The translations under genes were made by a program, and so were the position numbers. From Omphiscola glabra (lineage: Eukaryota; Mollusca; Gastropoda; Lymnaeidae): DNA of 64,000 bases. Shown here piece by piece: positions 36,570-47,908 of this stretch; within the stretch, counting starts at the first letter, position 1, and each line of letters opens with the position of its first letter. The stretch lies in the NCBI GenBank assembly GCA_964017045.1, contig OZ024809.1:1612001-1676000 (forward strand). Direction: 5' to 3'. A model generated the notes under the pieces. It was not told the DNA's origin. It saw only the letters and a list, made by a program, of their open reading frames with translations, and searched no databases.

Positions 36570-36960
36570 AAATGTGGGTGGATGGGACAACTCCAGGTAC
36601 AGAGTTAACTCAGGCTTTTCTGGCTTGTCTTTTTGTGTTCTCAGCAGCTGTTCTGTTAGCCTCATGTTGCATTGAGCCCTTGTGTAGGGAGGAGTGCCAC
36701 AAGTCTCAATCCTTTGAGGACTGTTCCCACATGACAGGTTCAATGTGAAATGCTTTTAAAGATGCTTTCAGTGTGTCTTAACACGTTTCTACTTTCCCCC
36801 CAGCAAACCGCCTGCCCTGGTTGATTTCACCATAAAATATTCTTTTGGGCAAGTGGTCGTCTGACATTCTCGCAACATGGCTCACCTAGTGAAGCCGGGA
36901 CTGCATTAATAAGGTGTGTGTGCTGGGGAGACCTGCTTGTGCAAGTATCTAAGTGTCTAG
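36570..36960 (-). mobile_element. Degenerate LINE C-terminal fragment
   Basis: The minus strand, joined across frames, reads HVARMSDDHLPKRIFYGEIN, then SCGNSPQRIETCGTPPYTRA and TRAQCNMRLTEQLLRTQKDK. The GHVxRMxDxRLPKRxxYGEL block is a standard LINE C-terminal signature. Stops are frequent. Confidence 0.6.
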
Positions 36961-37079
36961 CTAGGATCTTGTCCATTCTAGTTAAACTTGAAATGCACAA
37001 CCAGTATTTTAGTTGAAAAATAATAAATACAATTTGATTTTTTTCAGATGTTTTAAATGAAAAGCTGAATGATTTCACA

Positions 37080-40000
37080 ATGAGCACTGCTGTTGAAAAG
37101 GAAAAAAGACTCATGTCTTCAAAAAGGATTTCAACTATTGAAGATGAGGCAGATGTATTTGAAATTACTGATTTCACAACAGCCTCCGATTGGGAGAGGT
37201 TCATAGCCCGTTTAGAAGAAATTCTCCACGAGTGGAAACTTGTGAATCATGAACCTCGAGCCGCTGCTATGAAAGATTTGTATGCAACAGGTACATGGGC
37301 AGAGAGAACGGAGGAAGTGGTCTTTGCTGATTTCCGGTTTACATTCACATACTATTTTCTGAACATTAATGAAGTATCTGCATCAAATGTTAACTCCAAG
37401 AAAGAAGAAGTGGAGGAATTAGACGAGGATCATAAAACACCCACTGTATTTTTTGATCTTATGAACTTTGAAAATGATTTCCCATCTCGCTCTCATTTTT
37501 TGTGTCGTTGGTATGGGCTGCAAGAATTTTTTACCCTGACACCGGTCAGTGAAAAGCAATTGATCGAAGGTGAGAGCAAGGCCAAGCTGCTGCTGAGTTC
37601 TGCCTCTATAGCATTTGGAAACTCTAACTGCAGCATTCCTGTTTTCATACAGTTACAGCAGAAATGGAGGAAACTGTTTACGGGCACATCCTTAGTGCGT
37701 GGGGCAAGTATAGAATTTGAAATGTCTCACCTGCGCCGATTTCCCTCCCAGTTCTGCCATCTAGCGGGACTCCTGGATGTGTTCAAATCCAAACTGGGCT
37801 GCGTCTACATCTCCATGCCCCCAGTTTCTGTGTCTGTTAGGTTCACTTACATCCTTAAAGACTGGTTTCACTCTGCTTGGCCTCAGATGCCCCCTGACTT
37901 CACGTCCATCTGTGATGGCGAAGTGGGTTATGGTGATATAAACATTCTCCCCTTTGGCGCATGCTCCGATCCGATCAGCGAGCTCCACCTCTCATGCACC
38001 TGGCCCTGCCTTTCAGAAGACATGATTGTAGAAAACAGCCTGTACTCTGATTTGGATCCACTTCAGGCTCCACAGTGGACTGTGAGCTTGCAAATGGCGG
38101 ATGACCTCAGCTGCCTTCTTGGTGAGTTCCTTAGAGATTTCCTTAAACTGTGTGACCGCTTGGAAAGCACAGATGAAGTTTTAAAGAAGGTCAGCGCAGA
38201 AAACGATGGTGACAAGAACGCAGAAATCTCCCATGCCTTGCAGAGACTTACAGAACCGGTGCCGGCCCTGTCGTCAATACCGTCTCTGGGCAACGTGATG
38301 TCATCAGCCTCATCAAGAATCAAGTTAAAACCTGAAGATGCACCAATTCCTGAAGCAATATTGGATAAAATTTTGTACTTCCTTTTCCCAGATGCAAGAG
38401 TTCCCAGGAGCCACAGCGGAGTGAGATTGCCCACTAAGAACAAACGTAAAGAGTCTATTGTGTCAACTGCCTCAGAGTCTCTCACGACCTCCGCATCAGA
38501 ACATGCCACAGATGAAGAGAGAAAACCAGACGAAGAGAAAATTAGCGATGCTCTGGCTGAGCTCAACAAGCAGTTAAAGTCTGCGCCCGTAGAGAGTCTG
38601 ACCCATAAGCTAAGCCTGGCACTGTGCAATATCAACAAAAACTTTGGGGGACTCTTGGGTGTGGCCCACCTATGGCAAGAGTTTATCCTGGAAATGAGAT
38701 TCCGCTGGGAAAATAAGCACCTCATTAGTGGGATAGAGAAAGGAACCCCTAATATGGGCTCATGCCTTTTGCATCAAAAACTTCAAATGTTGAATTGTTG
38801 CATCGAGTGCAAGGTAAAACGGGAGTCTGTTGGTTACGGATATGGTCCTGACTCTCAGAATATTTATGATCAGTCTTTGGAAGATATGAAAGACCTACCA
38901 GATGGCCTAAGTGCTAAAGAAATGAAAAGACTGAGTAAGACAGCCTCTCTCCTTAACTCCAGTGATGATGACGAGGAGTTTTTTGAATGCCATGAAAATG
39001 ATGAGGGGGGTGGGGCTGGTGGTGGGGGAGATGATATTGATGCAGGGGAAAAGAGAAATGGAGATGAGTTTGTAACTAACAGCCTTGAGGTCATTGGGGT
39101 TAAACCAGAAGGTCAAGATAATGACAAGCTTATAAGAGGTGCAAAGAAATCTGCCAGCGAAAATTCAAGTGAGAAAAGTGTGTTTTTAGATTCTGTAACC
39201 CATCGGCCCGAAGGCAGACTTGTGGCAATGAAAAATGTTTTCCTCCTGTCTACTGGGGAGCAACTTTTTATTCCCGTCACTCAAGAGCCATCCCCTATGA
39301 CAGAGGACATGTTGGAGGAGCATGCGGAAGTTTTGGCTAAACTTGGCTCATCCGCTGAGGGCTCTCAGATACGAGCTCGGATGCAGAGTGCCTGTCTTGT
39401 TTCGGACATGGAGTCTTTCAAGGCCGCCAACCCCGGCTGCTTCCTGGAGGATTTTGTGAGGTGGTATTCTCCTAGAGATTATGTCATTGACAGTGAGGAC
39501 GGCCAGACCAATGATGAAATGGTGGGTGACAGTAGTGATGTGGAGCAAATTGCTGGGTCTTGTGTTGCCAGGCGCGGTCACTTGAGCCAGAGGATGCAGA
39601 TTCCAGGAAACATGTGGGTCGAGGCATGGCAGAGTGCAAAACCTGTGCCAGCCAGACGACAGAAGAGGTTGTTTGATGACACCAAAGAAGCAGAGAAAGT
39701 GTTGCATTACCTGGCATCCATGAAGCCAGCCGAAGTCGTTCTCCACCTAATGCCTTGCGTTGTCCACGCAGCCATTGCCAAACTCATCAGTGAGGCCGTT
39801 GAGGCCCGTGTGCCCAGTGTTAAAAATATAATTGACAAGGTCATAGCCAGTGCTGCAAAAGTGACCAGAAATTTCCCACTGGATAAAAAAAAATACTTTG
39901 ATCTTCTGCGTCAGATTGAAATCGCTGAAAGTGTTACGGCTAGAACAACTTCACTGCGGTCGAAGTTCACCAGTGATCCCTTATCAACCCCAGAGCAGGA

Positions 40001-40442
40001 AGGAAAAGAAGAAGAGATTGAAAGTTTTGTGACAGCTCTGCTTAGCCAGGGAGAAGTTCTGGTCAAAGGGGGCGCCTGTGGTCCGGCGGGCGCCAACATA
40101 CATAAGATGTTTATTGCTGCGCAGAGAGCCAGTAACATGATACTGGATGATGAAGAGACAGTTGACGAGCTGGCAGACAAGACAGACCCAGGCTCACACC
40201 AAGACAGGATAAACCACTTGAAAAGAACCATACAAAACCTTCCTTCCCCTTCTTCCGATGTGCGTTCCTCCGCCTCCTGTTCAGACTTTCCAGCTCCTAG
40301 CAGCAGGGAATACATTCTTAGAGCCATGGTCCCCCGCCCTGCACCTTATTCCAAAGTGTTACCCCAAAGAATGTACTGTATACTGGGGGAAGGGGAGAAC
40401 AGACTGGCAGGAGCATTTACTTCAGACTCAACATTTCAGTAG
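37080..40442 (+). CDS. RAB3GAP1: RAB3GAP1, Rab3 GTPase-activating protein catalytic subunit, single coding exon
   Basis: Catalytic subunit of the Rab3GAP complex (with RAB3GAP2), which stimulates GTP hydrolysis by Rab3 and activates Rab18 in exocytosis, ER and autophagy control. One uninterrupted 1120-codon frame covers the whole family: FEITDFTTASDWERFIARLE near the N-terminus, CRWYGLQEFF, FGACSDPISELHL, YSDLDPLQAPQWTV, GVAHLWQEFILEMRFRWENK, LLHQKLQMLNCCIE, EEFFECHE (about residue 630), PEGRLVAMKNV, IPVTQEPSPMTEDMLEEHAE, RARMQSACLVSDMESFKAAN, NMWVEAWQSAKPVPARRQKR, LFDDTKEAEKVLHYLA, and the C-terminal REYILRAMVPRPAPYSK. Human is 981 aa; the extra length is in linkers and acidic stretches. ATG at 37080 is chosen because FEITDF follows about 30 residues later, but the frame stays open back to the acceptor at 37047, so an upstream start is possible. 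The lack of introns is unlike the other genes here. Confidence 0.95.
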   Translation: MSTAVEKEKRLMSSKRISTIEDEADVFEITDFTTASDWERFIARLEEILHEWKLVNHEPRAAAMKDLYATGTWAERTEEVVFADFRFTFTYYFLNINEVSASNVNSKKEEVEELDEDHKTPTVFFDLMNFENDFPSRSHFLCRWYGLQEFFTLTPVSEKQLIEGESKAKLLLSSASIAFGNSNCSIPVFIQLQQKWRKLFTGTSLVRGASIEFEMSHLRRFPSQFCHLAGLLDVFKSKLGCVYISMPPVSVSVRFTYILKDWFHSAWPQMPPDFTSICDGEVGYGDINILPFGACSDPISELHLSCTWPCLSEDMIVENSLYSDLDPLQAPQWTVSLQMADDLSCLLGEFLRDFLKLCDRLESTDEVLKKVSAENDGDKNAEISHALQRLTEPVPALSSIPSLGNVMSSASSRIKLKPEDAPIPEAILDKILYFLFPDARVPRSHSGVRLPTKNKRKESIVSTASESLTTSASEHATDEERKPDEEKISDALAELNKQLKSAPVESLTHKLSLALCNINKNFGGLLGVAHLWQEFILEMRFRWENKHLISGIEKGTPNMGSCLLHQKLQMLNCCIECKVKRESVGYGYGPDSQNIYDQSLEDMKDLPDGLSAKEMKRLSKTASLLNSSDDDEEFFECHENDEGGGAGGGGDDIDAGEKRNGDEFVTNSLEVIGVKPEGQDNDKLIRGAKKSASENSSEKSVFLDSVTHRPEGRLVAMKNVFLLSTGEQLFIPVTQEPSPMTEDMLEEHAEVLAKLGSSAEGSQIRARMQSACLVSDMESFKAANPGCFLEDFVRWYSPRDYVIDSEDGQTNDEMVGDSSDVEQIAGSCVARRGHLSQRMQIPGNMWVEAWQSAKPVPARRQKRLFDDTKEAEKVLHYLASMKPAEVVLHLMPCVVHAAIAKLISEAVEARVPSVKNIIDKVIASAAKVTRNFPLDKKKYFDLLRQIEIAESVTARTTSLRSKFTSDPLSTPEQEGKEEEIESFVTALLSQGEVLVKGGACGPAGANIHKMFIAAQRASNMILDDEETVDELADKTDPGSHQDRINHLKRTIQNLPSPSSDVRSSASCSDFPAPSSREYILRAMVPRPAPYSKVLPQRMYCILGEGENRLAGAFTSDSTFQ

Positions 40443-41139
40443 AGTTCAGTCTGGTTTTGTTTGCTGTAACATTGTTTCACTTGGCTTGGGTCCGAGTGGA
40501 GAAATATATTTAGGGAGAAGAATTAAAGCTCTTCTTTGTTTGTACTGGTATTGGTTTTTGTTGTACCGGTACTAAATTGTTTGATGATTGGCTCTCCATT
40601 TTTGTCCCTTGTTAATAATTATAATAAGCAGACTCTGCTTACCTGTCCCAAACTAAATTTATAAAGTTATCTAACCTGTTTAAAGATAACGGTGAAAAAG
40701 TTAAATATTTATTTATGCCTGCATTATTTTAACTATAAGAGTGTGCTAAGAATTCTTAATAAAACTACTCAGCATACTTGTAAAACGATCTGAAATTATT
40801 GGTGTACCGGTTAGTATAGTATATATCAGTGTTTTTCAGCATATTTCTTGGGGGTCACGAACATTTTTAAAAAGGAATTTTTATACATAAGAGGGCAGTT
40901 TTTATATTAATATCAGGCAAAGGTGCCATCAAGGAGTTAAAATAATGAACGTTCAAGTAGACCATGACAAAAAATGTTTAGAAACCCTGGTAATATTAAG
41001 AATAATCAATTTTGACTGGAAAGACTCCATTTCTTTCCGCAGCTACTTGGCACTTTGTAAGATTTAGACTTGCGACAGTTTCGGTGGGGAAAAGGACAAG
41101 GGAAACAATTCACTGTTGTTTATCAGAAAACCTTCTTAG

Positions 41140-41290
41140 CCTTTGGCTAAATCTCCCTGGACTAGAGAATCATTTCTAGTCTGGTCCTTAATCTCCTCAG
41201 GCTAGAGAATCGTTTCTAGTCTATTCCTAAATCTCCTAGGGCTAGAGAATATTTCTAGTCTGGTCGTTAATCTCCTTGGGCTAGAGAATC
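41140..41290. repeat. ~48-bp tandem repeat, about 3-4 copies
   Basis: Units of the type GGCTAGAGAATCRTTTCTAG plus TCTGGTCCTTAATCTCCT. They lie in the RAB3GAP1 3'UTR; copies have diverged. Confidence 0.8.
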
Positions 41291-41317
41291 ATTCCTACTC
41301 CGCTTCATTGTCATTGG

Positions 41318-41426
41318 GTGATGTCACAAGACTTGATAGTTGCGGTGATGTCACAAGACTTGATAGTTGCGGTGATGTCACAAGACTTGATAGTTGCGGT
41401 GATGTCACAAGACTTGATAGTTGCGG
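41318..41426. repeat. 27-bp tandem repeat, 4 copies
   Basis: Unit GGTGATGTCACAAGACTTGA plus TAGTTGC, identical copies, in the RAB3GAP1 3'UTR. Each unit carries a TGATGTCA, close to a CRE/AP-1-type site. Confidence 0.9.
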
Positions 41427-42637
41427 ACTCTCAAAAGCTATTTAGAGATAGATACTATTTCTCCCTTTGATTTAAATGATTGTACCATGTGAAAATGTTG
41501 AGTAGACCTAGAACAATAGACGTGCTCATAGACCTAGATACTCCACATGCTACTCAAAAAATAGTTTCTAAGAAGTTTTAGCTATAGAGTTTGCTATTGT
41601 TGAGGTTTATTGTGATCAGAAAAGCAAACAATCAGGAACTTGTTCTTTCTCGTTTGATGTAGATTTCTACTGTGTTTTCAAATACATTTACAATATTCAT
41701 ATAATTGAAACTGTTTTCAACTTTTAATAGTGCATATTTTCAACATATTTTGTTTAGTCTAAATATACCGTACCTCAATGTATATTTTGGGCTAAAATGT
41801 AAGTTTATGAGAAATTGAAAAAAAATTATACTGGTATGCATAAAATTACTAATGCAAAAGTTTATTTCTTAGCAATTAAGAAATAAAAAGTTACTGAATT
41901 TTTTTTTTTTAAATTAAATAAAAATAGCATTAAAAAATAATTTGTGTTAAAATATTGACATTTTTTAAATTCATTTTTTCTGTCAGACAAGCATTTTTTC
42001 AATGTAAAGTTTATTGTTATGTAATTAAGATATTGTGATCAGCAGCCTAAGCGCTTGCAATGTGGTCAGCTTGTGCAAAGTAAATGCTGACATTCATATT
42101 TTTAATTATGATTTAGTTAAAGCAGCTTATTATCTGCTGAAATAATTTGATTGGTGCACCTTTGCCTTCTGAACCTTGGCAATTATTTCCAAGCATGCGC
42201 ACAATGCAATAGTTTGAAGGCTTCACCCGCCGTGCTGGATGTAATATACTTAACATTATTTTCCATAGAATTTATTGATTGATCTGTTTTAAATCCCAAT
42301 TTATATGTGATACTTTGCAATTCATGTGTGACTGTAATTTGTTTTTTAATTTATTCTCTTGGCTTTAATAATAAACTGTTCAACTTCTATAAAAAAAAAA
42401 AGTTCTTTTTAAGCCAAAAATGATTAATTAGCTTCAAAAGTTATTGAAAGCTTGTATCTTAAATGTGCACCTTTTCCTGCCCCTTTCTTCCGTGGCTGTA
42501 TGTGGCTTAAACCCCCCCCCAACCCCCAACCCCATTCCCCTAGTTGCCTTGTTGATTTGAACAACACCCCACCCCCTTTTTTTCCCCCTTCTATCTTTGC
42601 CGACCTCTTTATGAACGACCCTAGGTTAAATCTGTGT

Positions 42638-43147
42638 GAGTACTGGCTGGTCCACAGCAGACCTTATCCTGGATGTGGTGTGCGAGTACTGGCTGGTCCA
42701 CAGCAGACCTTATCCTGGATGAGGTGTGCGAGTACTGGCTGGTCCACAGCAGACCTTATCCTGGCTGTGGTGTGTGAATACTGGCTGGTCCACAGCAGAC
42801 CTTATCCTTCCTGGCTGTGGTGTGCGAGTACTGGCTGGTCCACAGCAGACCTTATCCTGGATGAGGTGTGTGAGTACTGGCTGGTCCACAGCAGACCTTA
42901 TCCTGGATGAGGTGTGTGAGTACTGGCTGGTCCACAGCAGACCTTAGCCTGGATGTTGTGTGTGAGTACTGGCTGGTCCACGGTAGACCTTATCCTGGAT
43001 GAGGTGTGTGAGTACTGGCTGGTCCACAGCAGACCTTATCCTGGATGTGGTGTGCGAGTACTGGCTGGTCCACAGCAGACCTTATCCTGGATGTTGTGTG
43101 CGAGTACTGGCTGGTCCACAGCAGACCTTATCCTGGATGTGGTGTGG
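42638..43147. repeat. 46-bp tandem repeat, 11 copies
   Basis: The unit begins GAGTACTGGCTGGTCCACAG; first starts are 42638 and 42684. Variation is confined to a few positions. Confidence 0.95.
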
Positions 43148-43596
43148 AGTACCAGGAACCAAGACTTCTGAGATTTTTGAAGTGTTGTGTATGCATAATG
43201 TCCAATGGAATACATAACTGATTGTGAACTGAGTCATTTGCGTATGAACATTTCATATGTGACCTGTTGATGTGACACAACACCCAGATATAAATAAAAG
43301 TATCTGTAATGGAAGGAAGGATCAGCAAAATATAAAATATACATTTATTTAAATTTTTTATTTAAAAAAAAAAAAAGCTTATAACCTTTTCTTTGAACAA
43401 GTGAACTTGATATTTGAGTACAGTATCTTCAAGCTATGTTTAGGGTGTAATTATTCATGCATACTGATGGATACATCATGATTACTGTTCATTGACTGTT
43501 AGTTAGTGTTAGTGATATTACCATTACATTTCGTTAAACATATTTAAATGTTCAATGAGAAGTTTGAACTGGATGAGATTATAAACATATTTGATG

Positions 43597-45840
43597 AACT
43601 CTTTGCTGGGTATGTTGTTGAGCTCATGGCTGGATATGTTGTTGAGCTCATGGCTGGATATGTTGTTGAGCTCATGGCTGGATATGTTGTTGAGCTCATG
43701 GCTGAATATGTTGATGAGCTCTTGGCTGGATATGTTGTTGAGCTCATGGCTGGATATGTTGTTGAGCTCATGGCTGGATATGTTGATGAGCTCTTTGCTG
43801 GATATGTTGTTGAGCTCTTGGCTGGATATGTTGTTGAGCTCTTGGCTGGATATGATGTTGAGCTCTTGGCTGGATATGTTGTTGAGCTCTTGGCTGGATA
43901 TGTTGATGAGCTGGATATGTTGATGAGCTCATGGCTGGATATGTTGATGAGCTCATGGCTGGATATGTTGATGAGCTCTTGGCTGGATATGTTGATGGGC
44001 TCATGGCTGGATATGTTGTTGAGCTAATGGCTGGATATGTTGTTGAGCTCATGGCTGGATATGTTGTTGAGCTCATGGCTGGATATGTTGTTGAGCTCAT
44101 GGCTGGATATGTTGATGAGCTCTTGGCTGGATATGTTGTTGAGCTCTTGGCTGGATATGTTGTTGAGCTCATGGCTGGATATGTTGATGAGCTCTTGGCT
44201 GGATATGTTGTTGAGCTCATGGCTGGATATGTTGTTGAGCTCATGGCTGGATATGTTGATGAGCTCTTGGCTGAATATGTTGTTGAGCTCATGGCTGGAT
44301 ATGTTGATGAGCTCTTGGCTGGATATGTTGTTGAGCTCTTGGCTGGATATGATGTTGAGCTCTTGGCTTAATATGTTGATGAGCTGGATATGTTGATGAG
44401 CTCATGGCTGGATATGTTGATGAGCTCATGGCTGGATATGTTGATGAGCTCTTTGCTGGATATGTTGATGAGCTCTTTGCTGGATATGTTGATGAGCTCA
44501 TGGCTGGATATGTTGATGAACTCTTTGCTGGGTATGTTGTTGAGCTCATGGCTGGATATGTTGTTGAGCTCATGGCTGGATATGTTGATGAGCTCTTTGC
44601 TGGGTATGTTGTTGAGCTCATGGCTGGATATGTTGATGAGCTCTTTGCTGGATATGTTGTTGAGCTCTTGGCTGGATATGTTGTTGAGCTCTTGGCTGGA
44701 TATGATGTTGAGCTCTTGGCTGGATATGTTGTTGAGCTCTTGGCTGGATATGTTGATGAGCTGGATATGTTGATGAGCTCATGGCTGGATATGTTGATGA
44801 GCTCATGGCTGGATATGTTGATGAGCTCTTGGCTGGATATGTTGATGGGCTCATGGCTGGATATGTTGATGAGCTCATGGCTGGATATGTTGATGAGCTC
44901 TTGGCTGGATATGTTGATGGGCTCATGGCTGGATATGTTGATGAGCTCTTTGCTGGATATGTTGATGAGCTCTTTGCTGGATATGTTGATGAGCTCTTTG
45001 CTGGATATGTTGATGAGCTCATGGCTGGATATGTTGATGAACTCTTTGCTGGGTATGTTGTTGAGCTCATGGCTGGATATGTTGTTGAGCTCATGGCTGG
45101 ATATGTTGATGAGCTCTTTGCTGGGTATGTTGTTGAGCTCATGGCTGGATATGTTGATGAGCTCTTTGCTGGATATGTTGTTGAGCTCTTGGCTGGATAT
45201 GTTGTTGAGCTCTTGGCTGGATATGATGTTGAGCTCTTGGCTGGATATGTTGTTGAGCTCTTGGCTGGATATGTTGATGAGCTGGATATGTTGATGAGCT
45301 CATGGCTGGATATGTTGATGAGCTCATGGCTGGATATGTTGATGAGCTCTTGGCTGGATATGTTGATGGGCTCATGGCTGGATATGTTGATGAGCTCATG
45401 GCTGGATATGTTGATGAGCTCTTGGCTGGATATGTTGATGGGCTCATGGCTGGATATGTTGATGGGCTCATGGCTGGATATGTTGATGGGCTCATGTCTG
45501 GATATGTTGATGGGTTCATGGCTGGATATGTTGATGGGCTCATGGCTGGATATGTTGATGGGCTCATGGCTGGATATGTTGATGGGCTCATGTCTGGATA
45601 TGTTGATGGGTTCATGGCTGGATATGTTGATGGGCTCATGGCTGGATATGTTGATGGGCTCATGGCTGGATATGTTGATGAGCTCTTGGCTGGATATGTT
45701 GATGAGCTCATGGCTGGATATGTTGATGGGCTCATGGCTGGATATGTTTATGAGCTAATGGCTGGATATTTTGATGAGCTCTTGGCTGGATATGTTGATG
45801 AGCTCTTGGCTGGATATGTTGATGAGCTCTTGGCTGGATT
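43597..45840. repeat. 24-bp satellite array, about 93 units, with higher-order structure
   Basis: The unit is GAGCTCATGGCTGGATATGT plus TGWT. Variants (CATGG, CTTGG, CTTTG; GTTGTT or GTTGAT) recur in the same order, and a shortened unit (GATGAGCTGGATATGTTGAT) marks block ends near 43910, 44385, 44760 and 45280. Long frames on both strands (ELMAGYVD and SSTYPAM types) exist only because 24 is a multiple of 3. Confidence 0.95.
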
Positions 45841-46110
45841 AAAATGAGATGATTACCTGTGGTGGGGAGGTGGCTTATTGGTTTATTTAAGAACATCTTT
45901 ATTTTGAAATGACTAATTCACCAATTATGATTTATGATGTATTAGTATTAGATGATTTTTATTCCCTCAAAATTAGTCTTTGGATTTCTGTTCTCCTAAT
46001 AACTTGAGGTTGTCACATGACCCTTAACACTTAGGGCAATAGAATATGGTAAGAGATTTATTCTTAACATCATCTATTTCAACATAAACGTTTCTTTTTC
46101 CCAAATGCTG
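45841..46110. other. Unique spacer between arrays
   Basis: AT-rich sequence with no gene or element recognised. Confidence 0.4.
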
Positions 46111-46117
46111 CTTCTTT

Positions 46118-46370
46118 GGAGTCTCCTAGTTCTATACTATAACCTGTTGGCAGTGGAGTCTTCTAGTTCTATATTATAAAACGTTGGCAGTGGAGTCTTC
46201 TAGTTCTATTCTATAACCTGTTGGTAGTGGAGCCTTCTAGTTTTATACTATAACCTGTTGGCAATGGAGTCTTCTAGTTCTATACTACAAACTGTTGGCA
46301 GTGGAGTCTTCTAGTTCTATACTATAACCTGTTGGCAGTGGAGTCTTCTAGTTCTATATTATAAGCTGTT
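46118..46370. repeat. 37-bp tandem repeat, about 7 copies
   Basis: The unit is like CTAGTTCTATACTATAACCT plus GTTGGCAGTGGAGTCTT; starts at 46126 and 46163 give the period. Confidence 0.9.
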
Positions 46371-46625
46371 GATGAACATAGATACAGTAGGAACATAGAT
46401 ACAGTATGAACATAGATACGGCATGAACATAGATACAGTATGAACATAGATACGGCATGAACATAGATACAGTATGAACATAGATACGGCATGAACATAG
46501 ATACAGTATGAACATAGATACGGCATGAACATAGATACAGTATGGACATAGATACGGCATGAACAAAGATACGGCATAAACATAGATACGGCAAGAACAT
46601 AGATACAGTATGAACATAGATACTG
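46371..46625. repeat. 17-bp tandem repeat, about 15 copies
   Basis: Two alternating 17-bp units, GAACATAGATACAGTAT and GAACATAGATACGGCAT, so the true repeat is a 34-bp dimer over much of the array. Confidence 0.95.
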
Positions 46626-47130
46626 TACCATGATCTGCCAGATTGCACCTTTCTGAGCCATTGAACTCAGCTATTAGCTATTAGTAAGGCACACTGATGA
46701 ATGTATACAGTACCGGTATACATTCTAAGTTGCGACTATGCACATTTACAACAGTTATGAATTGAAAAATGAAAACACGCGAAATTTGCGTTGAATTAAT
46801 TTAGCATGCAAAACACAGCAACAAAAAACATAGAGGCTTAAGTATATTTCCTTTATTGTCATCGGAGTCATAAAATGGGGCATAATGTCTCTTACAACAA
46901 CAGCATCAACGGCAAATAAAAGTTAAATAAAAATTAGGGTTGAGGAGAGAGATATCCACAAGGAACGTTGTTCGGAGAGACGTTAACTCGTTAACTCAAA
47001 CAGAAGAAATTAAACCAAAAGCACTAACGAAAATAAAAATGTATTTAAAGGTTTACACCCCCCTCCCACCCCACCAAATTTGCACGTTCTGTTAAAAAAA
47101 CATAATAAAAGATAGATCTGCGTCTGAGAA
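46626..47130. other. Spacer, GM2A 3' flank
   Basis: Little structure. The minus-strand AATAAA complement TTTATT at about 46853 could be a GM2A poly(A) signal. Otherwise nothing recognised. Confidence 0.35.
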
Positions 47131-47765
47131 ACTTCCATTCGAACAAACTTCCATTCAAACAAACTTCCATTCGAACAAACTTCCATTCAAACAAACTTCC
47201 ATTCGAACAAACTTCCAATCGAACAAACTTCCATTTAAACAAACTTCCATTCGAACAAACTTCCATTCAAACAAACTTCCATTTGAACAAACTTCCATTC
47301 GAACAAACTTCCATTCGAACAACATTCCATTCGAACAAACTTCTATTTGACCAAACTTCCATTCGAACAAACTTCCATTCGAACAAACTTCCCTTCGAAC
47401 AAACTTCCATTCGAACAAACTTCCATTTGAATAACATTCCATTCGAACAAACTTCCATTCGAACAAACTTCCATTCGAACAAACTTCCATTCTAACAAAC
47501 TTCCATTTGAACAAACTTCCATTCAAACAAACTTCCATTCGAACAAACTTCCATTCGAACAAACTTCCATTTGAACAACATTCCATTCGAACAACATTCC
47601 ATTCGAACAAACTTCCATTCCAACAAACTTCCATTTTAACAACATTCCATTCGAACAACATTCCATTCGAACAAACTTCCATTTGAACAAACTTCCATTC
47701 GAACAAACTTCCATTCGAACAAACTTCCATTCGAACAAACTTCCATTCGAACAACATTCCATTGA
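47131..47765. repeat. 16-bp tandem repeat, about 39 copies
   Basis: The unit is AACAAACTTCCATTCG with an AACAACATTCCATTCG variant. It lies just 3' of the GM2A stop, probably inside its 3'UTR. All frames stay open in places because few stop codons fit the unit. Confidence 0.95.
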
Positions 47766-47908
47766 ACAGATTTTTGTCATACAAATTTGCGATAACCGAT
47801 GATATCTACTGGTGGTAGTTATGCTGAGGTCGCTTTCATTCACCAGCGTCATGATGTACCGGTACGTCACTTCCTGTCCCCACCGTTGTGCCTCACCACA
47901 CACCGTCA

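Larger units (their letters stand above)
31669..37047. other. Head-to-head intergenic region between UBAC2 (-) and RAB3GAP1 (+)
   Basis: Mostly AT-rich unique-looking sequence. It contains one clear MITE (33468-33578), a TA microsatellite at about 35338-35359, and a dead LINE piece at 36570-36960. No extra gene is recognised. A UBAC2 promoter should lie just above 31668 and a RAB3GAP1 promoter or 5' exon in the right part; neither shows a nameable motif. The region ends with TTTGATTTTTTTCAG, a good 3' splice site. Confidence 0.5.
40443..42401 (+). other. RAB3GAP1 3'UTR ending in AATAAA and an A-tract
   Basis: About 1.95 kb after the stop without another gene. AATAAA at 42370-42375 is followed about 15 nt later by a run of about 12 A (from 42391). 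That is the layout of a poly(A) signal plus an integrated tail, or just a site with a chance A-run. Confidence 0.55.

Noticed and set aside
43548..45847. Long frames of ELMAGYVD / MSSSTYPA repeats on both strands, up to about 325 codons
   Set aside because: A 24-bp unit without stops keeps several frames open on both strands at once; no start context, flanking exon or domain.
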